From Aureobasidium sp. EXF-3400 (Eukaryota > Ascomycota > Dothideomycetes > Dothideales > Saccotheciaceae), in assembly GCA_024195585.1 (NCBI GenBank), contig SWBL01000364.1, positions 1-49,028 of the forward strand: a stretch of DNA of 49,028 nucleotides. Direction: 5' to 3'. Every line of letters begins with the position of its first letter. Position 1 is the first letter of the stretch. This document shows positions 42,215 to 49,028 of this stretch, piece after piece. Under the pieces are notes generated by a model that saw only the letters and a program-made list of their open reading frames with translations, did no database searches and was not told where the DNA came from. The position numbers and the translations under genes are program-made.

Positions 42215-44245
42215 TCAGACCACGACCTTCTCAATTGCACTGACGCCGTTCTGCTCGCTGACGATGACCTGCTTCTTCTCAAGTGACTTCTTGACCGGGT
42301 TGGGGGCTTCGAAGATGGCGTCGAGTTCCTCGAGCTGTGATGGATAGATTAGTGAATGTTCGAAAGCGAGGTATTGTTGTGTGTTTGACTTACAGTGCGG
42401 TTGCGGGTTTCAGGGAAAAAGAAGTACATGATGATAGCCTGAGCAGTACACCAGGCGATAAAGATGATGTAAGTCTTCCATCCAATACTCTCGAGAGAGA
42501 CTGGCCAAGCAAATTGGTTAAGCAGACCGCCAGCGTTGACAGCCAAACTTGAGAAGGCCATACCCTTGGCTCTCATCTCGAAGGAAAGAACCTCAACTGG
42601 GTAGAGGGCTTGAAGGGGTGTGATGCCGAAGGAAAAGATCGCGCCGAACATGAAAATCATGGCAACGGTTGCTTTAGCGGCAGCAGGGTTTTCGGTCTCT
42701 TTGAACAAGCCACTGGCGGTAGTCATGCCAATCCAAACGACTGCGCAACCGCTCATGGCTCCTATCATAAGCTTGCGTCTACCGAAGCGATCGACGAATG
42801 TGGATCCAACGAGGGCAAAGACGAATTGGAAGCAGGCGTAGCCGAGGTTGATGTTCGTTTGCTCAATGGCCTTGTGGTAGCCGGCAGTGTCAAGAACGGC
42901 GGAGATAAAGTAGCTCAGTACAGCACTGTAATGGAAGTTAGTCGAGTTCTTGCAAGAAGTAAGAAGACAGGTTGGTACGCCATACACCACATCGCCATGC
43001 GCCAGTCAGGGCGATGACGACATGGTATAAGGTATCTGTACCATGAGAGAGACTTACTTGCCAGCCCACTGACCAAAACAAGAGAAGGCACAGTTGCATG
43101 CGAGTCGGTAGCGAGAGCTGCGGTTCTTGAAGAGGGCGGAGTAATCCCAGTATCTACCAAAAACGGTATAATTAGCATATTTCACACGTAGAGAATAGTA
43201 TGATATCACTGGACGTACCTCTTGTCTGCACCATCCATGTTCAAGCACTCCTCATACTCGGCAAGTTGCAACCTGACCCATGCACTGTCCGGGTTGCCTT
43301 GTCCATGCCATTTGGTAAGAGTGGCACGAGCAGTATCTTGCTTGTTGTTGACGTACAGCCAACGTGGTGACTCGGGAACGAACCAGCAGAAGAGGCAGAT
43401 GATCACTGGACAGGCCATCTGGAGCCATACGGGAAGGATCCAGGAGGCATTGCCGGACAAGTTCAAAGCACCTCTGACGGCACCGGCAGCAACGATGTTT
43501 CCAGTGAACCAGAAGGTGTTGCAAAATGCGGTCACCTTGCCACGGTATGCAGGATGGGACATCTCAACGACGTAGATCGGTCCAGCAGAGGAGGCAATGG
43601 AGACACCGAAGCCTAGCATGATGTTAGTCATGATCGGTGAATTGTTCTTACGCAAAGAACGTACCAAGAACGAATCTTCCTCCGATGAACTGTTTGAGAT
43701 TTCTGTCCATGAACGTTGTTCCAGAGATGATCGTGCCGACGGCGATGATGAAAGCGCCGATGAACATGCCCTTACGTCGGCCAAAACCATCGATGGCAGG
43801 ACCGACGAAGGGTAATGCAACAACGCCACCAATCTGGTACATGGATGATACAATACCCGCCCATATTCCAGAGTTGGAGCCATGGAAGTAAGACTTGAAC
43901 TCTGGGTTTGCGAGTAGACCATTGAGCAGACTGCCGTCGTAGCCATTCATCGTCCTGAGCACATGTCAGACATCAAAGTTCAAGGAGTGTGGAAAGGCAC
44001 GACTTACTGGCACAAGAAGCCGAGAAGAGTACATCCAAAGAGCATCAGAGTAGCTGAGCTCATCAGGGTGGGGTGTTCTCGCATCAAGGCATCGTTGAAA
44101 GCCGCGCTGCCTTCAATTGTTTCAATGTGCTCGTCGGAATCGAGTGTGTCGACCTTCTGTTGCATGTCAGCATGTTCTATCAGATCGTTACTTGAGTATG
44201 CAGTACCTCGACGCCTTGAGAGGCGTACTTCTCGTCCATAGTCAT
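42215..44245 (-). CDS. MFS sugar porter (lactose permease/hexose transporter-like)
   Basis: Seven exons, 44245-44207, 44156-44008, 43954-43665, 43612-43219, 43153-43058, 42925-42394 and 42334-42215, give 539 residues; all phases agree. Sugar-porter signatures are clear: DGFGRRKG after the second helix pair, GGRFVLG, PESPRWLYV before the central loop, DRFGRRK in the second half, and the terminal PETRNRTLEEL. Twelve membrane helices are expected in the plasma membrane, importing sugar with protons. The block RYWDYSALFKNRSSRYR with GQWAGNAVLSYF is the style of the lactose/cellobiose permease branch, so a disaccharide substrate is plausible (inference). It is divergent from the beta-mannosidase across 1.45 kb. 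One intron, 42926-43057, is long (132 bp) for this gene. Confidence 0.92.
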
Positions 44246-45696
44246 AATGATAGTTGTGAGTCAAGGATATCTCGACGAAGATGATATAGTTGTAAGCAAT
44301 GGATGAGACGCTGAGATGAGATGTATTGCAAAGAGTGTGGGGATGGACTCTAGAGATATAGATCTGCATGCACCCCGCGTAGTTGCCCCAGAGTGTTCAT
44401 TTCGGGTAGATCAAGACGGAGACGAATCCTCCGCATTCAATATGAGCAGCCATTGAAGCTTACCGAGCCCTGGAAACACTATTGTGAGAACAATTTTCGA
44501 CCTCATCCTTGTCATGTGTCCATGAAGTAATATCCTCTAGTCAGCTATTGTTCAATATGTGTAACGAAAGACTGTCGCTTGCGCAAAATTGCTTGAGTCG
44601 CGAAGGATTTCGAACTTATTCTCGGGATGCAGGGCCGACATCCCTAAGGTCTGGAAGGCTCGACTGTAGTTTGGGAGATGAATTCTCGTGATGTTTGCAC
44701 GCATAGCGTGTCCCAAAATACTGCTTATTGGTCCAGTCTACCCCGCAAGCATATGCATACTGCAAGGTCCTCATCTAGACTGGCATGAGCGCTCCGCTCG
44801 TGGGCTGTTCCTTCAAGTGTGAGTGACCGCGTGACATTTTATCGTGAGGCGTTTGCGTCCAGGAGAACAAGAGCAGAGAATCAAGATCAGGGGCTCTGTC
44901 ACACGGAGAAACGGTCCTGGAAGCCTATAGCAATGAAAGCTAAATGACTAGATCAATTCGCTTGCGGCCTCGATAGAACGATTGGAGAGCCGAAGGAGTT
45001 AGCCTCGAGATACTCAAACTTCTGATGGTCTTCAGGTCCATGAACACTCGATACATTCAGAGCGGACTCGGGCAGCACACGGAAGAATTGGCCAGTCGCA
45101 GAGACCCGATATTTCAGTGGTTGATGTTGTGGTTACAGTATCGGCGCAGCGAGCCAAGCGGTGAATTCTTCAATCGGACAGCTTGAAAGTGCAAAAACAC
45201 TGTCCTCGCTTCCAGTTGATAGAGTAAGCTTGGCCAGGCAGCTCGCCAAATTCAGTCGCGTTCCTTTGGAATTTTCCTTCACGCCGCAAATGGCGGATTT
45301 GACATGGGCGAACTGGTGAAGGTTGGATAATCCATGTGACTTCGTGGTACGTGGCGCAGATTCAGGTTATCGAGCTGCATACACGACTTGATGGTCCTTT
45401 GAGAGTGAACTGAGAACAGGTTGTCCGTCGGAGGAAGCTGCTCCGTGCCTGATCTGGGAACCTCGGTCGTGGTGGCTGCCAAGCTCGGAGGTCGGGGTAG
45501 TCTAGCCGCTTTCGGAGCGGAGCTCAAGGACACCTCCGCCCTGTCGGCCACCGAACTTGTCCATTGTCAAACCTTGGACGAGCGGGCAGCCAGATGTTAT
45601 CCGGTTCAGGGTCGCGCAAATCACCGTGGTGGTTTATAAGATGCAAACGCTCGCCGCAGTCGCGGCCGACGCCTATTCGCTTCTTCACCAGACAAC
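44246..45696. promoter_or_regulatory. Divergent upstream region of sugar porter and beta-mannosidase
   Basis: No gene is supported in these 1.45 kb. It is the shared upstream region of two divergently read carbohydrate genes. A TTATAAG sequence at about 45635-45641 lies some 55 bases before the beta-mannosidase ATG and may be its TATA element. Confidence 0.45.
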
Positions 45697-48409
45697 ATGA
45701 CCGGAACAGCAGGAGCTACCGAAGCCTTGCTGGTGCAAGAGCTCAAAGATTCATGGGAATTTAAGCAGACTAATCTGGACAATTGGATGCCTGTGAAGAC
45801 TGTGCCTACCAACGTACACCTCGATCTCATCGCAAACGACGTGTAAGCTCTTTCCATCTTGTGACTTCACCCAGCCGCTGATGTCGATGCTGCAGCATCC
45901 CAGACCCCTTCCTCGGCTTCAACGAGCTCAAGTGCGAATGGGTAGCCGACAAGAGCTGGACATACAGAACAACGCTTCCAGATGTCGGAGCAGCGAAGGA
46001 TGGCCAGATCCATGAGCTTGTCTTCGACGGTCTCGATACCTTCGCTACAGTCAAGGTCAACGGAGATGTGATTCTTGAAAGCGACAACATGTTCATCCCG
46101 TACAGAATTGATGTCACAAAGAGACTCAATCATAATAATGCTAACGTTCTGGAAATCGACTTCCGCTCAGCACTTGTCGAAGGTCGCAAGATCAAAGATG
46201 CTCATCCCGAACACAAATGGGTCGGCTTCAATGCCGACATGGCCAGGCTCGCAGTGAGAAAAGCTCAGTACCACTTCGGGTGGGATTGGGGTCCTGTGTT
46301 GACGACTTGTGGTCCGTGGCGGGCAGTGCGTCTCGAAACGTCGTATGCTCGAATCTCCGATTTGAGGATTGATTACGATTTGAGCGCATCTCTCGATGAC
46401 GTGGTTGTCCACGTTTCGGCCTCCACAGAACGATCCTCCGGAGCCGACGTAAACATCTCGATACGCTTAGCCGATGATCTACTCTTCGAGAAGACGGTAT
46501 CAGTGGATGGCAACGGTGTTGCTAAGGCCGATTTCCACCTATCTCACCCAAAGCTGTGGTATCCCCATGGTTATGGCGAACAACCACTATACACCTGCGA
46601 GGCTGTGCTCCTAAAAAATGGTAAGGAAGTCCATACATGCAGCAGAAAGACCGGATTTCGCTGTGGTGAGCTGGTACAAGAACCCGATGAGATCGGGAAA
46701 TCTTTCTTCTTCAGAGTCAATGGAGTCGACGTGTTCTGTGGCGGATCATGTTGGATCCCTGCCGATAGCTTCACGCCTCGGATCACAGAAGAGAAGTATC
46801 GGTCTTGGCTTCAGACTCTTGTTGATGGCTACCAAGTCATGATCAGGTACGTTTCACCTTCAAATGAAGTTGACTTTCGATAGCTGACTTTTCGCAGAAT
46901 CTGGGGTGGTGGTATCTGGGAAGAAGACGTCTTCTATGATACCTGTGATGAGCTGGGTATACTCGTCTGGCAAGACTTCATGTTTGGCTGCGGTAACTAC
47001 CCAGCTGCGATCAAATCATTCAGAGACTCTGTCGAGGCCGAGTGCGTCGCACAAGTCAAGCGCATTCGTCATCATCCTTCGATTGTCATCTACGCCGGCA
47101 ACAATGAAGATTATCAAGTACAAGAACAGTGTGGCCTGACATACGACTACGCAGACAAAAATCCGGGGAATTGGCTGACAACAGACTTTCCAGCTCGCTA
47201 TATCTATGAGAAGGCAAGTCAGAGATCATCGTATCTTTCGCAGGCATGACTAACAGTCTGCAGATCTTGCCAGAGGTCGTTGCGGCGCACTCGCCTCATG
47301 TGGCCTACCATTTTGGTTCTCCATGGGGTGATGGCCTCATATCGTCCGACCAGACTGTTGGTGATTTGCATACATGGGCCTGCTGGCATGGAGGGATCAA
47401 GTATCAAGAGTACGCCACTCTCGGTGGTCGTTTCAACAGCGAATTCGGCATGGAAGCATTCCCTCACATCGACACCATCAAATACTACGTCACTGATCCA
47501 GCTGAGCTTTACCCGCAATCACACATGATCGACTTCCACAACAAAGCTGATGGCCATGAAAGAAAAATTGCAACATACTTGATCGAGAACTTCAGGACTA
47601 CCGACCCCAGTCTCGAGGCATACATTCATCTCACACAGCTCAGTCAGTCAGATGCGATGATGTACGGATACCGAGGCTGGAGACAGCAGTGGGGTCAGAA
47701 ACGCCGCTGCGGTGGCGCTTTGGTCTGGCAACTTAACGACTGTTGGCCTGTCACTTCATGGGCTATCATCGACTACTTTCAGCGAAAGAAGCCGGCATAT
47801 TATGCTATGCGACGAGTGTTGGCTCCCATCGCTGTTGCTGTGAAGAGAGCACATCACGACTGGAGTGTTGTTCATGCTCGACCTGCAAAGACGAGCTCTT
47901 TCGAGTGCTGGGTATCAAGTATGAAAGAAGTCATCGCGAAGGTAGAGCTCAAGTTCATCTCTATCGCCACTGGCAAGGAGATCAAGGAAGCTCTGATCAA
48001 GACAGATGTCAAGATCACAGCAAATGGCACAACCCCCATCTTCGATGGTGAGCTCAACAATGAGGAGGAAGAGCCGCATGTTCTTGCCGCGAGGATATGG
48101 ATAGATGGAGAAGAAAGCGCTATCTCACGCGACATTGACTGGCCGCAGCCGCTGAAGTATCTGAACATGGACGACAGAGGCGTGAAGGTGGTCTATGACA
48201 ATGGTAAAATCACCGTATCGTCAAAGAAGCCAACGAAAGGCTTGGTCTTTGAGGAAAGAGAAGGCGTGCTGGTGAACGACAGTGCTGTGGACATCGTACC
48301 TGGAGATGAACAGATCATCACAGTCAAGGGATTGAAAGCTGGCGACGCACCTCTGAAATGGAGATACTATGGGCAGGAGGTACGATGCATAAGTGATGCT
48401 CATAGATAG
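45697..48409 (+). CDS. Beta-mannosidase (GH2)
   Basis: Exons 45697-45842, 45896-46846, 46898-47213 and 47264-48409 encode 852 residues, the usual size for intracellular fungal beta-mannosidase B. No signal peptide is present. GH2 landmarks are clear: WTYRTTLP and FDGLDTFATVKVNG in the sugar-binding domain, RKAQYHFGWDWGPVL, IRIWGGGIWEEDVFYD, then acid/base Glu 436 in YAGNNED and nucleophile Glu 531 in FNSEFGMEAFP. The enzyme removes terminal beta-mannose from manno-oligosaccharides or N-glycan cores, probably in the cytosol. Intron 3 (47214-47263) begins with GC (AAG/GCAAGT) and has a perfect TGACTAAC branch, a GC-AG intron. The neighbouring sugar porter could supply its substrate. Confidence 0.93.
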
Positions 48410-48817
48410 ACTACAAACACCGACTTAAAGTATATCCACAAATTATGGTTTCTGAGAAACGCGCGGTTCAACATTAAATCATGCCCTAAGCTCTACTCGG
48501 AGTATGACATTCTTTCCATGTTTCCGTCATTGATCCTCATGATTTGTCGCCGAGTTCCTCTCCAAATGGTCGCTTGGTGGGGGGCCAGAATTTGTCCGCA
48601 GATCCAACGCCGCACCTGCAAGAACGATCCAAAGAACCTTAATTCTTGGCCTTCTCTTAAGAACAACTTGTGCCCTAGCCTTCACCGAGAACATAAAATT
48701 GCTACTTTCTGTCCTATCCGAAATCGATGCGTGATTCAAACCAGCGCGTCAGACTGTTCGCGCCTTCCTGAGAATACATACGTCGCCGAGGTCATTAGCT
48801 TCCCCGCCACCACCACG
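48410..48817. other. Intergenic, promoter of the terminal regulator gene
   Basis: The stretch holds the 3' end of the beta-mannosidase and the upstream region of the Zn2Cys6 gene. No other gene was seen. Confidence 0.5.
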
Positions 48818-49028
48818 ATGTTCCATACTTTTCCTGCCACTAAGACTTCCGACGAAGGCGCCAAACCAGCCAGGCCTTCAGCATCACGACGCATTACCAC
48901 GAGTAATGCCTGTGGTACAATCTTTTTCGATAGTGCCATCCACTATGAGAAGCTGATGTGAAAATAGGATCCTGTCGGCGGAGGAAGATCCGTTGTGATG
49001 GCGCCGTGCCTTGCGGCCAGTGTAAGTA
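48818..49028 (+). CDS. Zn2Cys6 transcription factor, N-terminal part, cut by window end
   Basis: Exon 1 (48818-48914) and exon 2 (48968-49021) are joined by a 53-bp intron (donor GTACAA, acceptor AAATAG) that splits the zinc cluster between its first and second cysteines. The joined product reads ACGSCRRRKIRCDGAVPCGQ, then the codon split at GTAAGTA (49022), where another intron begins. Spacing of the first cysteines fits C-x2-C-x6-C-x5-C-x2-C. It encodes a nuclear regulator with unknown targets; being next to the beta-mannosidase and the sugar porter, it could control them (inference). The C-terminal half lies beyond the window. The start at 48818 is the first ATG near the conserved region; an earlier one is possible. 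Confidence 0.8.

Noticed and set aside
1..49028. tRNA genes, rRNA, CRISPR arrays, origin-like repeats
   Set aside because: No cloverleaf B-box pattern, rRNA segment or spaced repeat series could be recognised by reading both strands.

Overview
The window is nuclear DNA of a filamentous ascomycete (Pezizomycotina). The support is short 50-130 bp introns with GTRAGT donors and CTAAC/CTGAC branch sites, Zn2Cys6 regulators, an RTA1 relic, an mpaB-type oxygenase and a MED13 gene of normal filamentous-fungal architecture. I cannot fix the genus from sequence alone. No tRNA, rRNA, CRISPR array or telomeric TTAGGG array was seen.

The left half (1 to about 24.5 kb) is accessory and decayed. It holds a broken secreted-protein gene (881-1764), an F-box gene with an unresolved frame break (2250-4327), and the main feature of the window, a divergent two-gene unit (5145-13539). 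One arm of that unit is an intact 542-residue unknown protein. The other arm is a single uninterrupted 2,063-codon frame (7351-13539) with an OrsD-like zinc-finger region, a tyrosine-recombinase-like region and a RecQ-type helicase, the layout of fungal telomere-linked helicases. That frame is broken by seven in-frame stops and by no frameshift, and every stop is one C-to-T change (in CpA) from glutamine. Further right are relics of an RTA1 transporter, an enoyl-CoA hydratase/isomerase, a fungal transcription factor, a YWTD/SMP-30-like protein, and a membrane or secreted ORF broken by a 22-bp tandem duplication. Three intact metabolic genes lie among them: a hotdog thioesterase, a FAD-dependent oxidoreductase and an mpaB-like oxygenase. 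They may be what is left of a metabolic cluster.

The right half (25 to 49 kb) is ordinary gene-dense sequence in which nearly every intron can be placed: a Zn2Cys6 factor (25039-27384), Mediator subunit MED13 (28169-32466), a Kex2-processed secreted Cys-rich protein (33192-35321), an unknown three-exon gene (36940-37948), a cytosolic GH13 alpha-amylase (38271-39989), a DUF3632-like protein (40943-41967), an MFS sugar porter (42215-44245), a GH2 beta-mannosidase (45697-48409, with one GC-AG intron), and the start of another Zn2Cys6 factor running off the window (48818-).

Functionally, the right part brings together starch/glucan and mannan breakdown, sugar uptake and a regulator. The left part looks like a fast-evolving region shaped by a mobile or subtelomeric helicase element and by point decay that resembles mild repeat-induced point mutation.
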